From contig NC_083345.1 of assembly GCF_019175385.1 (NCBI RefSeq), positions 126,235,657 to 126,299,656 of the forward strand: 64,000 bases of DNA, read 5' to 3'. The position numbers and the translations under genes were made by a program. Below, in pieces: positions 47,801-58,189 of this stretch (position 1 is the first letter of the stretch; each line of letters begins with the position of its first letter). Under the pieces are notes generated by a model. That model saw only the letters and a program-made list of their open reading frames with translations. It was not told the origin of the DNA and ran no database searches. Source of the stretch: Lycium barbarum (lineage: Eukaryota; Streptophyta; Magnoliopsida; Solanales; Solanaceae).

Positions 47801-50800
47801 GGGTCCGAAGAATTAAAGTAAATGGCATGTATTGAACGAAAATAATGAGACAAGAATGTTTTGGTCACAATATGACCTCCTTATCATATTGTGAATACGA
47901 AGGCCGAGAAAATCCTCCTAAAACATTCTTGTCACTTTACTATTTTCGTTCAATAGTATGTGTCAATTGTCCTTCATTGATTAAAAGGAGAAAAATTAAT
48001 GAGTTTATAAGCTAATCGGGTTCTCCTATGTCCTATCTAATAGATTACACTTTTGGGTTAGGTTTTCCTGTTTGATCCGTAACAATGGTATCAAAGTAGG
48101 TTGATCAATGCTTGGGACCACGACACCCGGACCCAAGAGGGGTGCCAGCCGTGACCAACTACCTCGTTGATCCTCAAGCGGGGCGATTATTGTGCGCCTC
48201 ACTGATTGAAAAGACAAAAATCTCAATGAATCACGAGATAAATGGGCCCAAACATTCATGTTTGTAATGGTTTAAGTACCCATATGATGTACCTAAACAC
48301 CCAATTTGTTTGACGTGTAAAACTTGATTATTAGGATAGGTACTCTAATTGGACCAAAAAACAATTCAATGAGAATCTAAAAGGATAGGCAAATAATCTA
48401 TATACATAATTGCAGGACATAGGCCCGGTGACGTGGCACTCTCTAAAGCCAGCAATCCTATTTATCTTTTAGTACAATTTTTTGCCTTTTTCTCCCTCTT
48501 TTTATAAATTTTATTTATTATTATTATTATTATCCTAAAGCCGAAAAGCCACTCTATTAGTAACCTACTTAATTGCACCTGTTCAGATTCCCTTACGACT
48601 ACGAGGATAACTTCTGCTTTGTTTGTTTTTGTAGGCAGTGAAAGATGAAAAATCAAACCAGAACGAAAAACCCTTATCAATCTTTCCGCCATTTTTGGTC
48701 TCAACTTCTTCAAAAGTCTGCCCAAAAAAGTGCAGACATTGTTCAGCAGTAAAAAGACAAATCCTGTAACGCTACGTACCATCCAGTCCGTCCAGGAGAA
48801 AGAATGGATTTTGAATGATCAGAAACAGAATCAACAGTAGCCACTTCTTGAGAGCGTGGCAGGTGTTTCCGTCAACAAAAGAATTTAGGCTTCGTAGAGA
48901 ACGCCCTTCTATGTTCACCCTAAGTAGAACTGCATTGATGGTTAGTATCTTCTATATGTTTTTCCTAAAATTTTCTGTAAACTTTATCAACAATGTTTTT
49001 ATTATGTAATTAGCATTAAACATTGTCTGTTGATAACTTTTAACACACAAAAACACCATATGCTTGACGAGATTAGCTAGAATTTTGCAACCAATGTGAT
49101 TATCCCCTTTTGGTTACATACGCATGAATTTCAAGTTTGTTTCTAAATTTAAAAAATTTACGGGATATTATATTATGCTTTATATTTACGAACTCTGTTG
49201 GTATTGATATATTGAAACCATTACAACTGAGAACATTTAAAATTTAGTACCCTATCCTTCTTTTACCCTAACATGGATCTTTGGTTGAAAGATCAGAATT
49301 CCAATACTCACAAAAACAATTATATGAGAATGTGAGGAACTTATCTATTTTGTTAGGAGTGTAGAGAAATATAGCAGAAGAAAGGTAAATCGGGAAGACC
49401 TTCTGCTAGCCCAAGATCGTTAACTAAGATCAGAAGATTCAACTAAAGAAGAGGAAGCTATGGAAAGGAAAGGTTTACTTGAATTGGCTTGTATTGGTAG
49501 TGTTAGCTTACAATTGGGGTTGGCTTGTATTGGTAGTATTAGCTTACAATTGGGGTTGGCTTGGCTTTATTACAAATGACTAAGGCCACCCCTATTTATA
49601 CTTGTCTAGGGATGGTTCTAGATAGAATTATCTAGATATATCTACAAAATATCTAGTTAGCCTTATCTTCTAACACTACTCTAGAATATCTAGATTTTTC
49701 TTTAAGATAATTATCCAAGATCCTACACTAGACTATTCTAGATCCTTTACTAAATATCTAGGATTTTTTGTACCTCCAAAAACTCAACTTTACTTCTTCA
49801 CACTCCCCTTTAAAGTGATTTTTTGGAAACTACCCCGAGCTTGTTGCGGAAGAACTCAACCAAAGCTTTTGGGCGTGCCTTGGTGACGATCTCAACAATA
49901 TTTTTCCGACACTTCTTACTTCTTCAAATGATGATGGTTTTCCGCTAATAATTGGGCCTCCAAACAAACATGAATATGTCTTGATAATATTTTCATCTCG
50001 GTAGCGGGTTGACTTGCCACTATTTCTTTTTGGCCTTTGCGAACCACGTGACTCATCTTCATGCTGAACTTCACATTCTTGAGTTTCCAGACTCCCTCTT
50101 TCTCTTAGCTCCTTGACAATTGTGTTATTTGGAGAAACACCTAATTCAGTGATGATCTGACCATTAATTTCCTTCGAAGCCTCAACACCAACATAGGATC
50201 CACCACTAGATTCCCTTTCCAACTCCTCGATAAACTGTTTGGCAGCTTCAGAGCTTTCAAAAACCATACTGCTTGTATCTCCACATGAAATTGAGCCTTC
50301 AAGGTCAACCTTTTCATTTATTTGACCGTCGCTTCTCTATCTGCTTCCAGTATTTGATCTGAGCTAGTGATTGACTCTGATACGGCAGATAATTGACCAG
50401 AGACTTCAACTTCCACTACAACTCCCTCAATGCTTTCTCCGAAATGGTCACCATTACTATATATAGTTTCAGAAACTGCCTGCTCAGGTTCTACTTCAAC
50501 ATCTCTCATGTCTAGACTTTTATTACCAGCATCAGGATTTGCTTCGTTGATTTCCTCGATAGCAGCTGCCACATCACTAGTCTGAACGTCTTTAGAATCT
50601 TCTTGCTTTTTGTTGATGACACCAATGCCTTCCTTCTCCACGTGATGGACCGTATTATCTCTTGAATCCATGATCCAGTCTCTTTCGAAATTGAAGGAAG
50701 CCAGGGCATCTACTACTCGAGCCTCAGCTACGAAGCACCTTCCCCAGTCCTCTTCTTCTTCAGCAGTTTTCTCAACAACTTGAGCCATGTTGCTCTCTTT

Positions 50801-53800
50801 TGTTTGACAATATCTTTTTATGTGTCCTATTTTACCACACCTGTAACATTTGAGAGTCCTCTTATAGTTATTAGTAGACTCTCCCTCCTTTTCTGGCGAG
50901 CTGCAAACACTTTGAGATCGAGAGTGTGGCGTATCTGTGAATGTTTTTCCTTTGAAGTTCCTCTTGTCGGCTACAAGAGCATTTCCTTCCCCTTCTTTAA
51001 AACATACACTAGCCATCTGTTTGGCTAGCAGCTTCTGTGATGACAACAAATTCTCAAACTCCTCCAAGGATGGTTGTTGAGCCCATCCTTGAATTGATGT
51101 GACAAAAGGAATATATTCTGACTTTAAACCACGAATAATAATTCTTCTCATTCGTGATTCAGAGATACCCTCGTCCGCATTTAACAAAGAGATTTCTGAA
51201 CATAAGTTCTTAGTCTTCAAAAAATACGCGGCAATAGAAAGATTACCTTGAATGGTGTTAGCCAATTCATTCTCCAAGATCTGTAGTCGGGCTTCATCCT
51301 TCTTGTTGAACAGCCGATCGAGGGTCCTCCATATCTCATGAGCTGATTTGCACCTAATAATATGATCAAACAAGTTGTGAGAAATGGACCTCTTTAGGAT
51401 GAACTCCGCTTTCGCATTAATCTGTTTCCACTTCTTGTATACGCTGCTATTTTCCGGTCCTTCAGTAGGAGGACTTGTGTAACTACCATTAACAACATCC
51501 CACAAATCCTCTCCTACAAGGTATGATTCCATACATGTCTTCCATACCTTGTAATTGGACTGATTCAACAACTCCATCCCCAGTCCATTAACACGACCGC
51601 TCAAATCCATTTAGAGAAACCAGTTGAATCTACCACTAACCCGATCTTGAAACAAAACCCAGCAACCAATCTATGGCTATGACTCTTATACCATGTAGAG
51701 AAATATAGCAGAAGAAAGGTAAATCGGGAAGACCTTCTGCTAGCCCAAGATCGTTAACTAAGATCAGAAGATTCAACTAAAGAAGAGGAAGCTATAGAAA
51801 GGAAAAGTTTACTTGAATTGGCTTGTATTGGTAGTATTAGCTTACAATTGGGGTTGGCTTGGCTTTATTACAAATGACTAAGGCCACCCCTATTTATACT
51901 TGTCTAGGAATGGTTCTAGATAGAATTATCTAGATATATCTACAAAATATCTAGTTAGCCTTATCTTCTAACACTACTCTAGAATATCTAGATTTTTCTT
52001 TAAGATAATTATCCAAGATCCTACACTAGACTATTCTAGATCCTTTACTAAATATCTAGGATTTTTTGTACCTCCAAAAAATCAACTTTACTTCTTCACA
52101 AGGAGTATTGTTTTTTAAGGTGAATATTAATAATTCTTTTTCTTTTTTAGGTTTTCCCTTCATATTTCATTTATTTTATTTAGGAAGTTCAAATATATGC
52201 ATATTTTGGTCTTTTCCCGTTTCCTATCTTTATATATTTCAAGTTATACAAAGTTGCTAAGCAAATGCAGAGGAGAGGGAAAAAGGAAAAAAAGAGGATC
52301 ATGCATATGTTTGAAAGGATCATCTATCTATAAAAATATATAGAGTTGGTCAAGGCGGAGATACGTAAGGTTGCACCTTTCTTTAGCCATGAAATTTACT
52401 TCTTAAACCTCTATAGTGATCGTGACGCGATTGCAATGTCAATACCATATCTCAATGTATAACATACTTGATAGACTTTACATGGACAACTGAATTCACT
52501 GCACTGAACTGCTTTTTTCCTCTATGGCTTGGAGTAGCCAACTATCGTTGACGTGCTATAAGACTATGATCTTACACTGTACCTGTGCGAAAACCCCTTT
52601 TCTATCTTGCTTGCACTTATAATATGGGCATAATGAGTAAAAACTGGATAGGAATAGAAGAAGATTTGTGGACCTAAAATAAACAATTTAAAGCACAATT
52701 TTTATGTATCTTAGAGACAATTCTTTTAGAAGTACTTATTTTTCTTTCTAAAAACAGATACTACTAAACGCCATTGTGATTTGTGAATGTGATTGCTATG
52801 CTGTTCTTTTCCTTCTTGAATAAAGTGAAATTGGTGCCAGTAGAGTAAACTATATCTAATAAGATATGCTGATCTTTCTATTTTAAGTCAAGTTTTGATC
52901 CCCCAAAAGAAAAAGAAGTCAAGATTCAGCTAGCTTAACGTAATGCTTATACTGTGACTAATTGTAATGGCCACAAAGAATAATCAAGAATGTATTGTAC
53001 TTTAACTGATAATTCTCACCGCTAATATATATCATGACCTTTGTCTCAAACTAAGCTTCTCAGAGTTTGAACTATAAGAAGCAATTCTTTTAAGCAGGCT
53101 GTTAGATTTGGCAATCTTCTTCTTAAATGTTGAACAAATCTGGCTGCTGATCGAAGTAGATTTGCAGAAACAGTTTTATCTTTTATTCCTCATGATTACC
53201 ATGTCTTTATGGTAGAAATTACATGGTAGCAATTAAGTCAGCACCTATTAATTTTTTTAATTGTCAAGGTAACAGTCTTTTTCATGTTGCAGAGTTTAGA
53301 GACAATTCTAATTCATATTAAATTAAATAAGGAGAACTCCAAATGTGTAATCGATATCCACCGGTACTGCACAACATGAACATCGACGAGGAGGAGGAGC
53401 TTTTGGTGGTCGTAAAAGAGATAAAGATGCATGTCACTCAAAATTGGTACACTTTTTATTCCTTTTTCTTATCAACCATCACTCTTTTTCCTATAACTTC
53501 TTCTTTGTAATCTCAAAAAATTTATCCTGTATCGTTGTGCAGAATGAATTTTTTATGATTTACTCTGTAAGATAAAACAATATTGTTCATCTTTAAACTG
53601 AATTTGAAAGTTTCAGAAGACTCACTCTGTTAACTTAATCTGTTCAGTAGTAGTGTATGGGACGTTTAAATATTTCAAAAGGTAATCTTCATATAAACTT
53701 ACTACAATAAAACCCCGGTGAAAAAAAAGAGAAGACATGTAATTTGTTGATTAATGTGAATAACTTAACGATTGTTGACTTAAGATCGAAGTATATTTTT

Positions 53801-55007
53801 TCCTTTTCTTTTTATTATTTTCTTCTCGAATTGACAGGTGCAACTTCCATTAAAAAAAACTCCCATTCTCTCGAGTAGAATCGATCATTTACTATAATAG
53901 ACATCACAATAATCTATAGTTCTTTTTAGCAATCTTTCTCATATAATACATGTACTTAATATGCTGGTACTAATTAGTTTGAATTCGAGAAACCAAAAAA
54001 TGTTATATATTTTGCACAAAGAAATCATTTGTTTTGATTTTTATTTTACAAATTGTATCTTCCTTATTCTCTGTTGTGAAGCAGATTTTGATATGGGTGT
54101 CTACTTTTATTTTTGAATGCAGAATGCACCATTCTCAACCAGCTTAGTTTGCATTGGTATGCTTCCTATATTTGGAATACCCACATTATGTTTCAATTAG
54201 AAAGATTAGAAAAATTACTTCTTTGAATTTTTCATGGATGCAAACAAGAAATTAATGTCCCTTAATTCGATAGCCACGCAACACCATAAACTGCATTGTA
54301 AGGCTTGACCAAAATTTCAAGAAATAAAGAAAAAAATGTACTCCTAAATAGAGAGAAAAGGTAGAAAAACTAAAATTAATTTGATTTAGTTGATTAGGTA
54401 GATGGATCCGGTTATGTATATATAAATTATATACACTACATCAATTCTTCTTAAGTTCATTCCCTCCTTTACATATTTCTACAGAACGTAAGTCTTTGGA
54501 CTCAAAAAACAAAAAAGTTTTAGCTTCACCTGTATTTTATTAATGCGATAATCAAAGTTAGTAGACACACTACTATGTTTTAGTTTAATCCATTTTAATT
54601 TGAGGGATAAAAAGTGTTTCAATTAATTAAGACCTAAATTAATTGTAATACTCAATATAATTTGTTTTTTTTTTTGTAGATTTAATGAAGATTTCTTTAA
54701 CCGCGATGCACTAGTATATAATAATATATATAAAAAGAAATGCTTATCAGCAGAATTGATGTTAAAAAATGTAGTGGGGGTGCATGTGTACCTTGCGGGT
54801 GAGGGAGACATCTGGTGCGGGGAAGTCGGTGAGACACGTATGAGGAGCACCCCATGTTGCAGCATCCAAAGGCAAACACTTGCATCGAGGCATTGACTTT
54901 CTCTCACTATAAGACCCCATTGAGTCCACTCTCACCGACGACGAAAATAGCGGCGTTGGTGTCCCAGGCGTACCTGGTGCTGGACTTCCACTTTCTAATT
55001 CCGCCAT
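44847..55007 (-). CDS. NIP5;1: NIP5;1-type aquaporin, boric acid channel, four exons
   Basis: Exons on the minus strand: 55007-54792, 46284-45865, 45495-45434, 45045-44847; GT-AG borders and phases agree, giving 298 aa. NIP5;1 is a plasma-membrane channel that takes up boric acid in roots. The cytosolic N-terminus carries PGTPGTPTP (11-19), like the TPG repeat linked to polar localisation, and PRCKCLP (40-46), then DVSLTRK. The MIP fold starts at LGAEFVGTFILIF (73). The first pore motif is NPS (130-132, in SGAHLNPS) and the second NPV (241-243, in SMNPVRTLGP), as in NIP5;1; R244 is the filter arginine. The LE1 filter position is A238, where Arabidopsis NIP5;1 has Gly and NIP6;1 has Ala. The C-terminus is PRQVRSFRR. 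Intron 1 is 8.5 kb and loaded with transposons. The leader carries AUGUAA minimal uORFs. NIP5;1 is preferred to NIP6;1 on NPS and the N-terminus. Confidence 0.93.
46603..46989. mobile_element. Mutator-type MITE with perfect 9-bp TSD in NIP5;1 intron 1
   Basis: The ends GGGAAAAGGGTCAAAAATGC and, inverted, GGGAAAAGGGTCAAAAATAC extend into CCCTCTACTTT, giving long terminal inverted repeats. The 9-bp sequence TTCTTTAAA flanks both sides (46594-46602 and 46990-46998), the hallmark of MULE transposition. The 387-bp element has no coding capacity. Confidence 0.85.
47554..48058. repeat. 257-bp tandem duplication, each copy with a hairpin
   Basis: Copy 1 spans about 47554-47810 and copy 2 about 47811-48058; they are nearly identical. 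In each, GACAAGAATGTTTT pairs with AAAACATTCTTGTC, TCACAATATGA with TCATATTGTGA, and ATTGAACGAAAATA with TATTTTCGTTCAAT, so each unit folds into an interrupted hairpin. The block ends just before a sequence resembling a retroelement primer-binding site. Confidence 0.85.
48086..48096 (+). other. Possible primer-binding site of a degraded Copia-like element
   Basis: TGGTATCAAAG follows CCGTAACA. It resembles the initiator-Met tRNA primer site TGGTATCAGAGC placed right after an LTR ending in CA. If real, the preceding duplicated block lies in an old LTR. No matching second LTR was found. Confidence 0.35.
49360..49802 (-). repeat. 3' LTR of the Copia element (443 bp)
   Basis: Matches 51694-52100 closely. 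It is 36 bp longer because the unit beginning GGCTTGTATTGGTAGT is present twice in tandem (about 49488-49559). Confidence 0.92.
49810..50267 (-). pseudogene. Copia pol remnants: linker before RT joined to the RNase H C-terminus
   Basis: An open frame starting at 50267 contains RGSQRPKRNSGKSTRYRD and then PSSFEEV, which resembles the linker and first residues of a Copia reverse transcriptase. In another frame, 49900-49810 reads NIVEIVTKARPKALVEFFRN and then KLGV, the normal C-terminus of Copia RNase H (DIFTKAL...F..LR.KLGV), and stops just before the polypurine tract. The RT and most of RNase H are therefore deleted between these two pieces. The frame also differs from that of the gag frame upstream. 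Confidence 0.75.
50318..51610 (-). CDS. Copia Gag polyprotein (430 aa) of the non-autonomous element
   Basis: An intact frame. Residues 1-210 form a UBN2/Copia-type Gag: NQSNYKVWKTCMESYLVGED, AHEIWRTLDRLFNKKDEARL, and RRIIIRGLKSEYIPFV. A CCHC zinc knuckle CYRCGKIGHIKRYC sits at 255-268. At 311-317 DWIMDSR is the start of the retroviral-type protease with the DSG active site changed to DSR. After a fragment VHHVEKEG, the remaining 100 residues are an acidic Glu/Val/Ser-rich tail that does not resemble protease or integrase. Gag packages the RNA and forms the virus-like particle; this element would need pol supplied by a relative. Confidence 0.85.
   Translation of the reverse strand: MDLSGRVNGLGMELLNQSNYKVWKTCMESYLVGEDLWDVVNGSYTSPPTEGPENSSVYKKWKQINAKAEFILKRSISHNLFDHIIRCKSAHEIWRTLDRLFNKKDEARLQILENELANTIQGNLSIAAYFLKTKNLCSEISLLNADEGISESRMRRIIIRGLKSEYIPFVTSIQGWAQQPSLEEFENLLSSQKLLAKQMASVCFKEGEGNALVADKRNFKGKTFTDTPHSRSQSVCSSPEKEGESTNNYKRTLKCYRCGKIGHIKRYCQTKESNMAQVVEKTAEEEEDWGRCFVAEARVVDALASFNFERDWIMDSRDNTVHHVEKEGIGVINKKQEDSKDVQTSDVAAAIEEINEANPDAGNKSLDMRDVEVEPEQAVSETIYSNGDHFGESIEGVVVEVEVSGQLSAVSESITSSDQILEADREATVK
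51694..52100 (-). repeat. 5' LTR of the Copia element (407 bp)
   Basis: TG...CA termini on the minus strand (TGTGAAGAAG...CTCTACA). Next to it lies the primer-binding site TGGTATAAGAG (about 51693-51683 on the minus strand). Confidence 0.92.
52106..54791 (-). other. Remaining intron 1 sequence of NIP5;1
   Basis: AT-rich intron sequence between the Copia element and exon 1. No coding region, RNA gene or bounded repeat is recognised. Confidence 0.5.
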
Positions 55008-55098
55008 CGATCGATCGATCTCAATTCTTTTCTTTCTTTTTTTTTTGGTTTTTTTTTTTAAAGAATAAACAAGCTAGGTTTCTTTAAACGGAGAAGTA

Positions 55099-55104
55099 TT
55101 ACAT
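55099..55104 (-). promoter_or_regulatory. AUGUAA minimal upstream ORF, proximal, in the NIP5;1 leader
   Basis: On the minus strand ATGTAA begins at 55104, 97 nt upstream of the NIP5;1 start codon: an AUG followed directly by a stop. In Arabidopsis NIP5;1, such AUG-stop elements in the 5' UTR cause boron-dependent ribosome stalling and mRNA degradation. That this copy lies in the mRNA is an inference from position. Confidence 0.65.
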
Positions 55105-55184
55105 GATTTTTGGCTTTTTTTTAAATGTTTGGCTACACGATATTCAGTGTAACAGCCAGATCGATATATTGATCTTCAGGATAA

Positions 55185-55205
55185 TCAGAATCTGCCAGGA
55201 GACAT
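55185..55205 (-). promoter_or_regulatory. Short upstream ORF (MSPGRF) in the NIP5;1 leader
   Basis: ATG at 55205 followed by five codons and TGA, between the two AUGUAA elements. It is the only other ATG between 55283 and the main start. Function is unknown. Confidence 0.4.
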
Positions 55206-55277
55206 GACAAATGAAAAAGAAAAAAAATCTTTTTTTTTTTTTGGGTGGGAAGGAGAAGATTGGAGAAATTGATGAAG

Positions 55278-55283
55278 TTACAT
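55278..55283 (-). promoter_or_regulatory. AUGUAA minimal upstream ORF, distal, in the NIP5;1 leader
   Basis: ATGTAA begins at 55283 on the minus strand, 276 nt upstream of the start codon. This is similar in spacing to the element about 310 nt upstream known from Arabidopsis NIP5;1. The hexamer is exact. Confidence 0.7.
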
Positions 55284-55587
55284 GCTGCAGAGGTTTTTTA
55301 TAATTGTGCGACTAAGGAATTACACAAGAAGTGAAGCTATCCAGCTTAACTATGTACTAATTAAGAAGATGGCAATCTATATAGGATCTGAAGTAAAGTA
55401 CATAACAAAAGCCAGCAAGAGCAAGAAGTAGAATAACTAACTCAGACTGCCAATTAAGGAATAAATTGAAGTGGATATCCGTTGGAGAGCTTCCGAGAAA
55501 GAAAAAAAAAAAGGAATGAAGAAGAAACAGAATTGATTTTAAGTAAGAAGGGACTATGTTTTGGTTGCATATGTAATCCACCACATA

Positions 55588-55594
55588 TTATATA
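55588..55594 (-). promoter_or_regulatory. Candidate TATA box of NIP5;1
   Basis: TATATAA on the minus strand within GTGTATATAATATG. If used, transcription would start near 55560 and the leader would be about 550 nt, including both AUGUAA elements. There is no independent evidence for the start site. Confidence 0.35.
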
Positions 55595-55599
55595 CACAT

Positions 55600-56618
55600 A
55601 TTGCTTAGCTTGATAATAATTAAAAGTAAAAGGAGGCCGACAATCCAGACAGAGAGAGAGTGAGAGAGAAAGTCAATGCCCAGAATGCTAAACTGACAGG
55701 GTGCTGTGACAATAGAAATACTTTCTCCAAATACCACTGGTAGAATAATGGCTAGATGAGATGGTTTACTCTCATAATTCATTCGCCTGTCACGCACTCC
55801 AAGTTCAATTTTCCATATTTTAGTAATTCCACCTTCTGCCAATAATGCATTAAACAATTTGGAAACTAAACGGACAGGGAAGTTGAACCCACCAGTAGAG
55901 AGAGAGAACTTGGAGCTATTATATTGCTTCTACTATTATTGCTGACAAAAAAAAAAGTGCGAACCTTCAATGCACCAAATCGTCTCATTTCACACTTATT
56001 ATAATTTCAACCTCATTATTCTAATTGTGTTTGGCAAAATTGTTCCATGCTATAATTTTTTATATTTGAAAATAATCTATTTTCTTATCTTTTATTTTAA
56101 TCTTGATGAATTTTTTTAATCATGCAAATGTTATGACTGTTTTAAAAACACAAATTTTTAAAGTCTGATAACTACATATCGTTATGCATGAAATGTTTAG
56201 GATCATAAGTCGCACTACTCTTGCTAGCTTCTTTAAACTTCATCTTATATCAAACGATGTCATATCAAGAGGGATTACAGGATAAGTCATTCAGGGTCCA
56301 AAAACTCTTGTCAAATTTGAACTTCTTTTCAATTTTAATTATAAGTTAGTAAAATCTAATTTGTCTCTCGCAAAAAGAAATTCGGTAGTGGAGATCATCT
56401 CATGTCATCTATACTGGAGTAGTTAATGTATCTTCAAATTGTACAAATTTCGAACATGGCTCAAGTTGTTAGATTACGTAGGATATTGGGGAAAGATCAG
56501 AAACGTACTGGAGTTATTTAATCAATCCCAATAATTAACCAAGTATTAAATAAATAAGTTTTTCTCCTAATAACTTTAAAAATAATCGGGAATTGTTTAA
56601 TTAACAATCAACCTATAA
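55600..56618. other. Upstream flank of NIP5;1, no gene seen
   Basis: Includes a GA-rich run at 55652-55669. Open frames on the minus strand at 55588-55857 have no recognisable domain. The three bases 56616-56618 (TAA) are the target duplication of the next element. Confidence 0.4.
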
Positions 56619-57902
56619 GGGCCTGTTTGGAAAGCCACCCAAGTAATTGGAATTGGGTGTAATTACACAGTTTGGCCTGTTTGTTTGACCAAGTAATTAC
56701 ACAGTTAGGTGGGAATTGGTGTAATTGACAGGGTGTAATTACACTCTCCAATTCTCAAGGGGTGGCTGAGAATTGGGTGTAATTACACTCTGTAATTACA
56801 GGGTTACTTTTTAGTTTGTTTATTCTTTTACTTTAATTTCTTTTTATTTTTAATTTCTTTTTATTTCTATTATTTTAATTTTTTTGATTTTTAATATTTT
56901 TTATTTCTATTATTTTAATTTATTTTTTATTTTTACTTTTTAATTATTTTTATTTTTTAAAATGTATTTTTCTTTTTATATTATTTGTTTTTCATTTTCT
57001 TTCTTCTCATTTCCAGCCTTTACTTCTCATGGTTTCATGTAATTGCTCGTATTTTTTTATTTTTTTATTTTATTCATTTAGCATAACTGTGTTATTATTC
57101 TAATATTTGAAACTACACCTCTTAATATTAGAAAGAATGAGTCATTAACAAACTTGACATATAACGAGTGAGGTTATTAAAGTAGAATTTTATTGTGAAT
57201 GAGGTTATAAACTTATATTTTCCCTTTCTTTTGAATTATTTACTTAAGTTACGTTGGAACTTACTTATCTAATGTTGAAATTTGACATAAGAGTATTATG
57301 TTGGACTTTTTATTTTGGATTTTGAATTTAGGTTATATTTTCAATTTTAAGTTATTTGCTATTACATTGCATGTTGTTTATTTTTCACTTACATTTGATG
57401 GATTTTTTGTGTCAAACATTTGAATAATGTTATGAAATTATATTTATTAATATTATTTTTTTGTTAAACATCCAATCCATGACGTTCTCACAAAAAAAGT
57501 CTTCTTTTAAGTTTTATAATTAATTAAAAATAAATATTAATTTGAAAAATATATAGCCAATGATTTGTTACAATATTAGTTACAAATATATGATTATTAA
57601 TTAATATATTTTCAAGAAACAATGTGTTATTAAATAACTAATTTAAAATTATAAAGGCAATATTTTTTAAATATTGATTTTAAATTTTTTATAATTAAAT
57701 TTTATTTTAAAATTAAACTAACTGTGTAATTACACTTGTGCAACCAAACATCACGCTTGTAATTACACTGTAATTACGTTATGACAAATAAACAGATTGT
57801 TGTAATTACACAATTACACTATTGTATAATTACTAGGCTGTGTAATTACTACCCTAGTAATTACACCAATTCCAATTACCAGGTGGCTTTCCAAACAAAC
57901 CC
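56619..57902. mobile_element. PIF/Harbinger-like non-autonomous element, 1.28 kb, TSD TAA
   Basis: The left end GGGCCTGTTTGGAAAGCCAC and the inverted right end GGGTTTGTTTGGAAAGCCAC continue into AGTAATTGGAATTGG and GTGTAATTAC, giving inverted repeats of about 45 bp. TAA flanks both sides (56616-56618 and 57903-57905). The interior is extremely AT-rich and encodes nothing recognisable. Confidence 0.82.
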
Positions 57903-58189
57903 TAATTGATAGTAACATAAATAATGAGGTGGAGGTAAGTGTAGAGATGATGGCCTAAGGAATGAATAAGACAATCCAGAGACCTACCAGATAGTTTTAC
58001 AAAGATATCACTAAATTCAAGAAAGATGGAGAGTGAATCTCTACGAGTCCTGAAAATTTCTACATGCGAGAATTCTGCAAATGTGCTGACCAAGATAGAA
58101 CCAAAAGACAAATTCTAATTATACAAAGAAAAGAAAGTGTAAAATTTCTCATTATAATAAGGTGTGTAGTGTAACTCAAGAAAGTTTTA

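Larger units (their letters stand above)
49360..52100 (-). mobile_element. Young gag-only Copia LTR retrotransposon (TR-GAG-like) in NIP5;1 intron 1
   Basis: Two LTRs, 51694-52100 (5' LTR on the minus strand) and 49360-49802 (3' LTR), enclose 1.9 kb. The 5-bp AGGAG flanks the element (49355-49359 and 52101-52105). On the minus strand the LTR reads TGTGAAGAAG...CTCTACA; it is followed by a primer site TGGTATAAGAG and preceded at the other end by a polypurine tract AAAGGGGAG. Apart from a 36-bp tandem duplication in the 3' LTR, the LTRs differ at only about four or five bases, so insertion was recent. Integrase and nearly all of the reverse transcriptase are deleted. The element lies in the same orientation as NIP5;1. 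Confidence 0.93.

Noticed and set aside
55357..55857. Two minus-strand open frames upstream of NIP5;1
   Set aside because: No domain is present, hydrophobic low-complexity composition is seen, and they overlap the probable leader and promoter.
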